This document shows, in pieces, positions 11,538 to 18,652 of a stretch of DNA of 20,549 bases. Positions within the stretch are counted from its first letter, which is position 1; each line of letters begins with the position of its first letter. The notes below the pieces were generated by a model that searched no databases, had not been told where the DNA came from, and saw nothing but the letters and a program-made list of their open reading frames with translations. Origin of the DNA: VAZQ01 sp036498625. GTDB taxonomy: Bacteria > Pseudomonadota > Alphaproteobacteria > Rhizobiales > Xanthobacteraceae. The translations under genes and the position numbers were made by a program. The stretch covers positions 1-20,549 of the forward strand of contig DASYFD010000116.1 in the NCBI GenBank assembly GCA_036498625.1, in the 5' to 3' direction.

Positions 11538-13616
11538 TCAGCCCGCGGCCGCCGCCACCCTGACATCGACGGCGCGAACGCCCTTGCCCGCGGGCAGCAC
11601 GATGAGAGGATTGATCTCGAGATCGCTCATCAGGTGGCGATGGTCGAGGTAGAGATCCGACAATCCGCAAATGGCCGCGACCAGCGCATCGACATCGGCC
11701 GCCGGCCGGCCGCGGAAGCCGGCCAGCAGCTCGGTCACCTTCAGCCCGGCGAGCATGGCGCGTGCATCCTGCGGGCCGACCGGCAGAAGCCGGCACGCCA
11801 CGTCCTTGATCAGCTCGACCAGGATGCCGCCGGCCCCAACAACCATCATCGGGCCGAACAGCGGATCATGATGGGCGCCGACAATCATCTCGATGCCCTC
11901 GACCATCTCCTGCACCACGAAGCCATCGAGGCGCGTGCCAACCGCTGCCGCCAGGGCCTGCGCTTCGTGCTCCACCTCCTGCGGCGATTTGAGGTTGAGG
12001 CGCACGCCGCCGACCTCGGTCTTGTGGCTGATCTGCGCGGCAACGATCTTGAGCGCCACCGGGAAGCCGATGCGCGCGGCGATCCCGGCAGCTTCGCCGG
12101 GCGAGGCGGCGCGCCCGCTGTGCGGCGGCGTCAATCCGTGGCTCGCCAGCGCCGCCTCGAGGGCGGCTCCTTGCAGGGTCTCGGCCTGCTCGCGCGGCGG
12201 CGGCAGCGGCGCGATCACGCGGCCGCGGCGCGCCCCATAGAAGGCAAGCGCCGCGAGCGCCCGCACGGTCTCCGGCAGTCCTTGCAGATACGGGAAGCCG
12301 ACCTGCTCCTGAAACTCGATCGCCTGCCGTTCGACCGGAAAATTCATGCGCACGAAGGCGATCACCGGCTTGTCGGTGCTCTGCGCCACGCTGCGCAGGA
12401 GGGTGGGATCGCGCGCTCTCTGGCCGCTCGGCAGGGTGCTGCCCCAGGCCAGCATGTCGACATTGGGATCGGCCGCAACGGCGCGGCACAGCTCGGCCGA
12501 TTCCGCCTCGCCGGCCGGATTGCCGGCATCGAGCGGATTCTTGAGCGCGAGCTCGGGCGACACCAGGTGGCGGATCTTGGCCTTGGTGGCGGCGTCGAAA
12601 TCCGGCGCGGTGGTACCGCCCATCTCGTCCAGATAGTCGTAGAGCAGATCGACCGTGCCGCCCGACGTGGTCACCCAGCCGACCCGCGAGCCCTTCGGCA
12701 GCCGCCCGCTCTGGAACGCCAGCGTCATCTCCACCATGTCGTCGAGCGTCGGGCACACGATGATGCCATAGCGTTCGCACATGGCCGTGAAGGCGCCATA
12801 GTCGCCGGCGACGGCGCCGGTATGGGAGCGCGCACTGTCGCGCGACTTCTGCGACTTGCCGGTCTTGATGGCGATGATCGGCTTGCAGGCCGCCAGCGCC
12901 TTGGCGGCAGCCGCCATGAAGACGTGCGGCCGCCTGATGCCTTCGATGAACAGCGAGATCACCCTGGTGTGCGGATCCTCGACCAGGAAATTGACGTAGT
13001 CGGCCAGATCGAGATTGATCTCGTTGCCGCTCGAGATCATGTAGCTGAACTTCACCCCGCGTTGCGCGCCGACCTGGCCCAGATACTGCAGCGTGCCGCC
13101 GGACTGCGTGACCATGGCGACCGATCCGGGCGCGAATGCGCACAGCTCGGTATTGGGATAGCCGAAATATTTCTCGCGCAGCGCATTGGCGCCCATGCAG
13201 TTGGGTCCGCACACGATGAGGCCGCTCTGCGCGATCAGCGCCTTCAAGGCGGTGCCGCGCGCCACGATCTGCGGATCCTCGCCCTCGCCGATCTGGCTCG
13301 CATAGATGGTGGCGCTCTTGAGCCCGGCCTTGACACCGGTCTCCAGCACGCCCTGCACGGCAGGCGCCGGCACGATCACCATGGCGTGCTGCGGCGGCTC
13401 CGGCAGCGAGGCGAGATCCGGATAACATTTGCTACCCCAGACTTCCGCCAGCCGCGGATTGACCGGATAGACCTTGCCCGGATACCCGAACGCGCGCAGG
13501 TTGCCGAAAATCTGCGTCGCCCATTTCGCCCGCTCCGACGCGCCCACGATGGCGACGGAGGGCGGATCAAGCAGCGGCCGCGGCGAGCGGAATTCGGCGA
13601 CGCCCTGGTCTTGCAA
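11538..13616 (-). CDS. NDP-forming acetate/acyl-CoA synthetase (fused alpha-beta subunits)
   Basis: 692 residues. The start is TTG at 13616: an in-frame stop lies 21 bp upstream, no ATG or GTG lies between, and AGGGGG sits 9 nt before the TTG. Residues about 14-140 are a CoA-binding Rossmann domain (VAIVGASERAKW, then GPNCMG at 138-142). Residues 150-460 are the succinyl-CoA-ligase-like part with the phosphohistidine motif SHTGAVAG (H265). Residues about 480-690 are an ATP-grasp domain (FPVALKIVAAQISHKTEVGG, and GGILVELIKDVACRL). This is the ADP-forming acyl-CoA synthetase family, with both subunits fused in alpha-beta order. It interconverts acyl-CoA and free acid with ATP/ADP. The acyl substrate is unknown. 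No C-terminal GNAT domain is present, so it is not PatZ-like. Confidence 0.92.
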   Translation of the reverse strand: MQDQGVAEFRSPRPLLDPPSVAIVGASERAKWATQIFGNLRAFGYPGKVYPVNPRLAEVWGSKCYPDLASLPEPPQHAMVIVPAPAVQGVLETGVKAGLKSATIYASQIGEGEDPQIVARGTALKALIAQSGLIVCGPNCMGANALREKYFGYPNTELCAFAPGSVAMVTQSGGTLQYLGQVGAQRGVKFSYMISSGNEINLDLADYVNFLVEDPHTRVISLFIEGIRRPHVFMAAAAKALAACKPIIAIKTGKSQKSRDSARSHTGAVAGDYGAFTAMCERYGIIVCPTLDDMVEMTLAFQSGRLPKGSRVGWVTTSGGTVDLLYDYLDEMGGTTAPDFDAATKAKIRHLVSPELALKNPLDAGNPAGEAESAELCRAVAADPNVDMLAWGSTLPSGQRARDPTLLRSVAQSTDKPVIAFVRMNFPVERQAIEFQEQVGFPYLQGLPETVRALAALAFYGARRGRVIAPLPPPREQAETLQGAALEAALASHGLTPPHSGRAASPGEAAGIAARIGFPVALKIVAAQISHKTEVGGVRLNLKSPQEVEHEAQALAAAVGTRLDGFVVQEMVEGIEMIVGAHHDPLFGPMMVVGAGGILVELIKDVACRLLPVGPQDARAMLAGLKVTELLAGFRGRPAADVDALVAAICGLSDLYLDHRHLMSDLEINPLIVLPAGKGVRAVDVRVAAAAG

Positions 13617-13635
13617 CGGATCGATCCCCCTGCGT

Positions 13636-13665
13636 TGTCATGGCCGGCTATGCGCGGCAATGACA
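13636..13665. repeat. Intergenic inverted repeat upstream of the acyl-CoA synthetase gene
   Basis: TGTCATGGCCG (13636-13646) pairs with CGGCAATGACA (13655-13665), 10 of 11 positions, around an 8-nt loop. No T tract follows on either strand, so it is not a clear terminator. It looks like a dispersed palindrome of the kind common between rhizobial genes, and it abuts the ribosome site of the TTG-started gene. Confidence 0.5.
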
Positions 13666-13703
13666 CCGAAAGTCGATTCAATGTCAACGGAAGTTGGGCG
13701 GCG

Positions 13704-14021
13704 CTACCGCCGGCCGCGCGTGCGCAGCGCGTTGGCGATCAGCGCACCGGCGACGACCAGGCCGACGACCGGTATCGCGATCAAGAGGGCGCCGAGCATG
13801 ATCGCCAGCACCGCGCCGGTGAACAGGCCGATCAGCAGCACGATCCCCATGAGCTTCCAGGGCCCCAGCCGGGCGACGAATATGCCGCCGCCGGTGCCGC
13901 GCTCCCGGTCTGCAAACCACTCCGGGCCGGCCTGATAGGCCTGGGTGCGGCTGCGCGGCGGCGGAATGATCTCCGGCTCGAAGCGGGGTTGCTCAGGCTT
14001 GATGGGTCGCTGGCGTGCCAT
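13704..14021 (-). CDS. Small membrane protein, unknown function
   Basis: 105 residues. The ATG at 14021 follows GAGGTCAC. Residues 1-50 are polar and Pro/Arg-rich (cytosolic in the positive-inside sense). Residues about 57-98 form a long hydrophobic run that can make two close-packed transmembrane helices with a turn at a Pro near 84. The tail RTRGRR is strongly basic. I do not recognise a named family. The gene lies 87 bp upstream of the acyl-CoA synthetase start and 102 bp downstream of the sugar dehydrogenase stop, all on one strand, so co-transcription is possible but not shown. Confidence 0.75.
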   Translation of the reverse strand: MARQRPIKPEQPRFEPEIIPPPRSRTQAYQAGPEWFADRERGTGGGIFVARLGPWKLMGIVLLIGLFTGAVLAIMLGALLIAIPVVGLVVAGALIANALRTRGRR

Positions 14022-14123
14022 GTGACCTCGACTTTCAGCCGTAACATAAGAAAGCGGGCGTAGGGTTACAACGGCCACACGATCTCAGCATATGAACACG
14101 GCGAAATCGTGCTTGGGCACGTC

Positions 14124-15524
14124 TCAGTTGGCTGAGGCGCGGCTCGTCAGGCTGACACGCCAGATCGTGCCGTTGCCGTCATCGGAGAACAAGAGCGCGC
14201 CGTCCTTGGCCTGCGCCACCCCGACCGGCCGGCCCCAGACCGAGCTGTCGTCGAGCACGAAGCCGGTCACGAAGTCTTCGTATTCGCCGGTCGGCACGCC
14301 GTCCTTCACGATCGCGCGGATGATCTTGTAGCCGGTGCGGGTGGCCCGGTTCCAGGAGCCGTGCTCGGCCGCGAACACGCTGCCCTTGAGCTCGGCCGGA
14401 AACTGGTCGCCGCTGTAGAACATCATTTGCAGCGACGCCGAATGGGGCTGGATCATCACGTCCGGAACCGTGATCTTGTCCTTGAGATCGCGACGCTCGC
14501 CGGCGCGCCGGGGATCCTCGTGCGCCCCCATGTAGTACCAGGGCCAGCCGTAGAATCCGCCCTCCCGCACGCGCGTGATGTAGTCGGGCGGGAGATTGTC
14601 CCCGAGCCCGTCGCGTTCGTTGGTCGAGCACCACAGATCGCCGGTGGTGGGATTGACCGCGAGGCCGACGCAATTGCGGATGCCGGTGGCGAAAATCCGC
14701 CGGCCCTTGCCCTGCGGATCGAACACCAGCACGTCGGCGCGTTCGCTCTCGTTGCCCCAGGCCGCGCCCGCGGGCTTGCCCTGCTCCCACTTCTGCACGC
14801 CTGCGGAATCGAGCTTGCCCATGCTCTCGCCGACATTGGATGCCGAGCCGACCGAGACGAACATTCTGGTTCCGTCCTTGGAGAAGGCCACGTCGCGCGT
14901 GGAGTGACTGCCACCGGCGGGAAGCTGCGCCACGATGGTCTCGGACGCGCCCCGGGCCTTCATGTCGCCGTCCCGATAGGGAAAGCGGACCACCGATTCC
15001 GTATTGCCCACATAGACCCATTGCGGATTGGCGGCCGGATAGAACGCGATGCCGAACGGGCCGCGCAGGCCGCTGGCGAAAATTTCGTTCTGGCTCACGG
15101 TGCCGTTGTCGCCGGGCCGCAGCACCCGAACCCGGCCGGCCCCGGTCTCGGCCACGAACAGGTCGCCGTTGGGCGCGGTGCGCAGCAACCGCGGCCCGCT
15201 GAGGCCGCTGGCGAATTGCTTGATCTCGAATCCGGGAGGAACGTTGAGCTTGGCGCCCGCCGGTGGACGCACCACCCGCACGGCGTTGCCGACCGAAGGC
15301 GATCCAAAAGGAGCCGGCAGCGCGTCGGCAGTGATCTGCCGCCGCTTGCCCGGCGCATCGTCGCGCCACGAGCCGAACGCCGCCGCGCCGTGGAGCGGGG
15401 CGGCCGCGTCCTGCGCATGAACCCGACCGACGAGATCAGGACCGGCAAGCCCGGTGGCGAGACCGAGCAGCGCCAGCACGGTTCCGGCCCGAGTTGCGCG
15501 CAATGGATTTGATCGTATCGGCAT
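14124..15524 (-). CDS. Exported PQQ-dependent sugar dehydrogenase-like protein (L-sorbosone dehydrogenase / YliI type)
   Basis: 466 residues. The ATG at 15524 has GGAGAG upstream. It has a Sec signal peptide with likely cleavage after VHA at residue 37. The rest is a six-bladed beta-propeller of the soluble glucose/sorbosone dehydrogenase family: FEIKQFASGLSGPR, LFVAETGAGRV, GLRGPFGIAFYP, GSHSTRDVAFSKDG (with the His-Ser-x-Arg active-site block), IRNCVGLAVNP, STNERDGLGDNLPPDY and VWGRPVGVAQAKDG. Family members oxidise aldoses or sorbosone in the periplasm with PQQ. The exact sugar, and whether PQQ is bound, cannot be read here, and no pqq genes are in the window. A strong terminator closes the protease gene upstream, so this gene needs its own promoter within 15525-15629; I could not pick one. 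Confidence 0.88.
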   Translation of the reverse strand: MPIRSNPLRATRAGTVLALLGLATGLAGPDLVGRVHAQDAAAPLHGAAAFGSWRDDAPGKRRQITADALPAPFGSPSVGNAVRVVRPPAGAKLNVPPGFEIKQFASGLSGPRLLRTAPNGDLFVAETGAGRVRVLRPGDNGTVSQNEIFASGLRGPFGIAFYPAANPQWVYVGNTESVVRFPYRDGDMKARGASETIVAQLPAGGSHSTRDVAFSKDGTRMFVSVGSASNVGESMGKLDSAGVQKWEQGKPAGAAWGNESERADVLVFDPQGKGRRIFATGIRNCVGLAVNPTTGDLWCSTNERDGLGDNLPPDYITRVREGGFYGWPWYYMGAHEDPRRAGERRDLKDKITVPDVMIQPHSASLQMMFYSGDQFPAELKGSVFAAEHGSWNRATRTGYKIIRAIVKDGVPTGEYEDFVTGFVLDDSSVWGRPVGVAQAKDGALLFSDDGNGTIWRVSLTSRASAN

Positions 15525-15629
15525 GAATGCTCTCCAGAAACCACGGGCCGTTCGTCAGGCCAATCCTACACCAGCCCGGGATTCCTGAAGGTCACAAGGG
15601 CGTGCCTTCTTGCGGCGCGCGCGGGCAAC

Positions 15630-15659
15630 AAAAAAGGGGCGGGCACCAAGCCCGCCCCT
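15630..15659 (-). terminator. Rho-independent terminator of the Do protease gene
   Basis: On the minus strand AGGGGCGGG (15659-15651) pairs perfectly with CCCGCCCCT (15643-15635) around a 7-nt loop, followed by a T run (to 15630). It lies 60 bp after the protease stop and before the sugar dehydrogenase gene. Confidence 0.93.
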
Positions 15660-15718
15660 GCCGAGTTTCCGGATCGACGCACGGGGAGAAAACGCGCACG
15701 ATCCGGTAGAAATTCGCG

Positions 15719-17221
15719 TCAGCCGGTCGCGAGCGGCAGCGCCACATAATGAGTGGCGTCGCCCGATTTCACCCGCATCAGCACCGAATGCTTGCCGGCC
15801 TTCTGCAGCTGGGCGAGCTGCTTTTGCACCTCGCCCGGGCTCGAGACCGTGGTGCCGCCGACATTGGTGATCACGTCGCCGGCCTTGATGCCGTGGTCGG
15901 CAGCCGGGCCGTCGGGATCGACGGCGGTCACCACCACGCCTTGGCTGCCGGCGCCGGCAGTCTTGGCGGGAGCGAGCGAGAGCCCGAGCCGTGGCGTCGA
16001 CTGCGACTGGTCCTGCTGCGACTCGTCGGCTTGCGCCTGCTGCTGGTTCGGCATCTGGGCAAGCGTGACGTTGATCGTCTCGGCATTGCCATCACGGATG
16101 ACGCCGAGCCGGACCGATGAGCCGGGGCTCATGGTCCCGACCTTCTGGGCGAGCTCGCGCGAATCCTTGATGGAGACGCCGTCGATCGAGACCACGACGT
16201 CACCCGCCTTGACGCCGGCCTTGGCGGCCGGGCTGCCCGACTGCGGCTCGGTGATCAGCGCGCCGGCCGCCTGCTTGAGGCCGAGCGCATCCGCCACGTC
16301 CGAGGTCACCGGCTGGATTTGCACGCCCAGCCATCCGCGGGTGACGTGGCCCTTGTCCTTGAGCTGGGCGATCACGTTCTTCGCGGTCGCGGCCGGGATG
16401 TCGAAGCCGATGCCGACCGAGCCGCCCGAGGGCGAGAAGATGGCGGTGTTCACCCCCATGACGTTGCCATTGGTGTCGAAGGTCGGGCCGCCGGAATTGC
16501 CGCGATTGATCGGCGCGTCGATCTGCACGTAATCGTCGGAGCCGCGGCCGATGTCGCGCCCGGTCGCCGACACGATGCCGGCCGTGACGGTGCCGCCGAG
16601 CCCGAACGGATTGCCGACCGCGACCGCCCATTCACCGATGCGGGGCGCCTGATCCGAAAACTTCACATACGGAAAGCCGCTGCCGTCGACCTTGATGAGC
16701 GCGAGATCGCTGCGGGCGTCGGTGCCCACGACGGTTGCGGTGTGAATCTTGCCGTCGTCGGTGGTGACGGTCACCGTCTTGGCATGATCGACCACATGGT
16801 TGTTGGTCACCGCATAGCCGTCAGAAGAGATGAAGAAGCCGGAGCCTTCGCCGGTGACGGTGCGGTGTTGCGGCTGGTCGCCGCCGAATTGACGGAAGAA
16901 CTTCTCCATCGGCGCGCTGGGCCGCGTCGGCGTCGCGTCCTCATCGGAGCTCGAGCTCTGCACGCTCTGGTCCATCTTCACGCGTACCGACATGACGGCC
17001 GGCTTCACCTTGGCGATCAGATCGGCGAAGTCGGCGGGGTGCGGCAGGGTCTCGGCGGCCTGCACCTGGTTGGACCAGGCCGGCAGCGAGACTTGCTGGA
17101 AACCGCTCGGTCCACCGAGCAGGACAGCAAGCGCGACGCCGGCGACCGATCCCATCAGCACCAGCCGGCGCGGGGAAACGCGTCGACGCGGTGACGGGCT
17201 CGAAGGATTGAAGTCACTCAT
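15719..17221 (-). CDS. degP: Do/HtrA-family periplasmic serine protease-chaperone
   Basis: 500 residues. The ATG at 17221 follows CAGGAG with an 8-nt spacer. An N-terminal signal or anchor (RRLVLMGSVAGVALAVLLGG) follows an Arg-rich start. The trypsin-like domain has the complete catalytic triad: H142 in TNNHVVDH, D172 in SDLALIK and S243 in RGNSGGP. Two PDZ domains follow (about 285-380 and 405-495), joined by a Gln-rich linker (about residues 383-400). It matches the usual DegP length. The role is degradation or holding of misfolded envelope proteins. In the alphaproteobacteria several Do paralogues often coexist, so degP versus degQ is not certain. A strong intrinsic terminator follows the gene. 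Confidence 0.95.
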   Translation of the reverse strand: MSDFNPSSPSPRRRVSPRRLVLMGSVAGVALAVLLGGPSGFQQVSLPAWSNQVQAAETLPHPADFADLIAKVKPAVMSVRVKMDQSVQSSSSDEDATPTRPSAPMEKFFRQFGGDQPQHRTVTGEGSGFFISSDGYAVTNNHVVDHAKTVTVTTDDGKIHTATVVGTDARSDLALIKVDGSGFPYVKFSDQAPRIGEWAVAVGNPFGLGGTVTAGIVSATGRDIGRGSDDYVQIDAPINRGNSGGPTFDTNGNVMGVNTAIFSPSGGSVGIGFDIPAATAKNVIAQLKDKGHVTRGWLGVQIQPVTSDVADALGLKQAAGALITEPQSGSPAAKAGVKAGDVVVSIDGVSIKDSRELAQKVGTMSPGSSVRLGVIRDGNAETINVTLAQMPNQQQAQADESQQDQSQSTPRLGLSLAPAKTAGAGSQGVVVTAVDPDGPAADHGIKAGDVITNVGGTTVSSPGEVQKQLAQLQKAGKHSVLMRVKSGDATHYVALPLATG

Positions 17222-17353
17222 GGTTGATCTCCTGCGATTCCTTGTTGGTAGCAGCGTGCCGGTCGGGCACTGCCTGTTCCCATAATTGGAGATCGAATCT
17301 TTCCGTCTCCCGTCGAGGGGATTAATCCTTGTTAATGTGGCGGCTCGGTCACG

Positions 17354-17382
17354 CCGATCCGCGCAGCAACGCTGCGGATCGG
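17354..17382. repeat. Imperfect inverted repeat upstream of the protease gene
   Basis: CCGATCCGCGCAGC pairs with GCTGCGGATCGG across AAC, with a two-base bulge in the left arm. No T tract follows on either strand, so a structured leader or a binding site is more likely than a terminator. Confidence 0.5.
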
Positions 17383-17470
17383 TCGTTATCAGTCACCGGG
17401 TGCGACGAATTGCCGTGTCCGGGAGGGAAGCGTTCGTTTGAGGTGAGCGGGAGACGATGGCCTGGCCGCC

Positions 17471-17499
17471 AAAAGAAAAACCCCGCCAGCAGGGCGGGG
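17471..17499 (-). terminator. Orphan rho-independent terminator
   Basis: On the minus strand CCCCGCC (17499-17493) pairs with GGCGGGG (17487-17481) around a 5-nt loop, followed by TTTTTCTTTT. It is over 200 bp from the nearest upstream gene stop (17712), so it may close a long 3' tail or a separate small RNA. Confidence 0.88.
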
Positions 17500-17648
17500 T
17501 GAGAAGAAAGTCCAGGCAGTCAACCCGGTTGCGGATGGGGGGCACCCGTGTCCGCGCCGAGGACCGCAATTCCATATCGGCTCGCATCCGTGAACACAAA
17601 TTAACATATCGTAAAAACACCCGGCGAGCCGCCGCGTATTTTTCCGGC

Positions 17649-17688
17649 AAAAAAACCAGCACGCCGCCCAAAAACCGCTCAGGCGGCG
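17649..17688 (-). terminator. Possible weak terminator after the small secreted protein
   Basis: On the minus strand CGCCGCC (17688-17682) can pair with GGCGGCG (17668-17662), with a T7 run at 17655-17649. Nested within it, CCGC-CTGA-GCGG is followed directly by TTTTT. The two structures overlap and both are modest. It lies about 24 bp after the stop at 17712. Confidence 0.45.
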
Positions 17689-17711
17689 ATCGGACGTCCT
17701 TCAGCCGTTGC

Positions 17712-18071
17712 TCAGACGCCGCCGGGGGCGACGTAGCAGTAAACCTGTCCCTGGTTGCCGATGAAAATGATGCCGTGACCAGTCGGGTTGCCGCGGTCCC
17801 ACTTCATCTTCTGGTTCGGCACATTGATCCGCGTGCCGCTTGGAAGCACGCCCTTGCCGTCGGTGATGACCGCCACATAGTGATCGCCATCGACCTCGAA
17901 GGTATCGGCCTCGAAGGCGTCCGCCTCGCCGCAGCACGACATGTACGGATTGTCGGGCTGCATGAGGCTTTGGAACCACTCGCGCACGTTGATCGGCGAG
18001 TTGCCCCATTGCCCATTGTCTCTCGCCAACGCGGTACTGGAAAGCAGAAGCAAAAGTGCCACGTAGCGCAT
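17712..18071 (-). CDS. Small secreted protein with CC motif, unknown function
   Basis: 119 residues. The ATG at 18071 has an excellent ribosome site (GAGGAGG, 5 nt before the start). It has a signal peptide MRYVALLLLLSSTALA with cleavage near residue 17. The mature protein has a vicinal Cys pair in YMSCCGEADAFEAD (C46-C47), acidic repeats (EADTFEVDGDHYVAVI) and a conserved-looking end (GNPTGHGIIFIGNQGQVYCYV) with one more Cys. I know similar small exported proteins from Bradyrhizobium-like genomes, annotated as hypothetical; no function is established to my knowledge. Vicinal Cys could bind metal or form a redox pair, but that is speculation. A perfect 17-bp palindrome lies 23 bp upstream of its start codon. 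Confidence 0.85.
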   Translation of the reverse strand: MRYVALLLLLSSTALARDNGQWGNSPINVREWFQSLMQPDNPYMSCCGEADAFEADTFEVDGDHYVAVITDGKGVLPSGTRINVPNQKMKWDRGNPTGHGIIFIGNQGQVYCYVAPGGV

Positions 18072-18094
18072 ATCGACCTCCTCAATGATGCGTT

Positions 18095-18111
18095 ATATTG
18101 CAGTGCAATAT
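18095..18111. promoter_or_regulatory. Perfect 17-bp palindrome, candidate operator
   Basis: ATATTGCA-G-TGCAATAT is a perfect 8+1+8 palindrome. It lies 23 bp upstream of the small secreted protein start and 170 bp upstream of the divergent zinc-ribbon gene. The core TGC-N3-GCA resembles sites described for the PHB regulator PhaR, but many dimeric regulators bind similar sites. Confidence 0.6.
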
Positions 18112-18280
18112 CCATACCAGACCCAGCGCCTGGGCCGCTCGAGGGGTTCGAAGCCATGCGGAAGCGCATGGGTGTTACGCTAATGCAACAGATCAGGCGG
18201 CACCCCCGCCCACTCATCGCTGCAGACTCGATTGCGGGCGGGTGCTAAGGTACCGCCCTGTATTGGGTGGTGGCGTGGCA

Positions 18281-18553
18281 ATGCAGTGTTTCGTGTGCGG
18301 CGAGCAGATGCGGGTGGTGATGGTCGAGCCTCATGTCGTCGACATGCGGGGCTTCGAGCTGCGCACCTTTCAATGCGTCGGCTGCGGCGATGTGGAGAAG
18401 CGCCCGGTGTTCGACAGCACCCAAGCGCCACGGGCGTCGGCCCCTATCCGCGAAGCCATCGTGCCGCCGGAAGCCAGGGCACCGGCGAGCAACAAGATGA
18501 AGGCGATTCTCGGGAGCCTGGTCAGGCTGCGCGGCGGCACGCCCCATCCGTGA
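18281..18553 (+). CDS. Small zinc-ribbon protein, unknown function
   Basis: 90 residues from the ATG at 18281. A longer frame exists upstream but has no ribosome site and would run back across the palindrome region, so I chose the start that begins the zinc ribbon. Two CxxC knuckles (C3/C6 and C32/C35), separated by beta-strand-like sequence (VVMVEPHVVDMRGFELRTF), make a compact zinc ribbon. The C-terminal half is Ala/Pro-rich, then basic. There is no signal peptide, so it is cytosolic. A GGTGG just upstream is a modest ribosome site. A clean terminator 30 bp after the stop supports a real single-gene transcript. Nucleic-acid or protein binding is possible. Confidence 0.8.
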   Translation: MQCFVCGEQMRVVMVEPHVVDMRGFELRTFQCVGCGDVEKRPVFDSTQAPRASAPIREAIVPPEARAPASNKMKAILGSLVRLRGGTPHP

Positions 18554-18582
18554 CGGGTTCTTGCAGTCGCGAACGCCGCGTG

Positions 18583-18607
18583 CCGGGACCTGTTCGGTCC
18601 CGGTTTT
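18583..18607 (+). terminator. Rho-independent terminator of the zinc-ribbon gene
   Basis: CCGGGACC (18583-18590) pairs perfectly with GGTCCCGG (18596-18603) around TGTTC, followed by TTTTCGTTT. It starts 30 bp after the stop of the plus-strand gene. Confidence 0.92.
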
Positions 18608-18652
18608 CGTTTCAGGTCACACCGAGCGAAATCGGACGCGCTCTTGCGCGCG

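Larger units (their letters stand above)
17222..17711. other. 490-bp gene-free intergenic region upstream of the protease gene
   Basis: I see no credible gene here: the short open frames run through terminator stems. Contents on the minus strand, from right to left: a weak terminator-like structure just after the stop of the small secreted protein (17649-17688); an AT-rich patch (about 17590-17620); a strong orphan terminator (17471-17499); an imperfect hairpin (17354-17382); a TTAA-N6-TTAA patch (17322-17335); and the protease leader with its ribosome site. Confidence 0.7.

Noticed and set aside
11277..14063. Open plus-strand frame of 928 codons
   Set aside because: It runs antisense to the lipoprotein, acyl-CoA synthetase and small membrane protein genes. 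Its composition is Arg/Ala/Gly/His-rich, as expected for a shadow frame in GC-rich DNA, and it shows no domain.
17241..17275. GGAAC box on the minus strand as a possible EcfG/RpoE -35 element for degP
   Set aside because: No matching CGTT-type -10 box at 16-17 nt spacing; left unassigned.
17389..17671. Small minus-strand open frames in the intergenic region
   Set aside because: They read straight through the stem and T tract of the terminator at 17471-17499, have no good ribosome site and match no pattern I know.
18140..18160. GGTTCGAA resembling a tRNA T-loop
   Set aside because: The flanking bases do not form a T-arm stem, and no acceptor or anticodon arms are found nearby.
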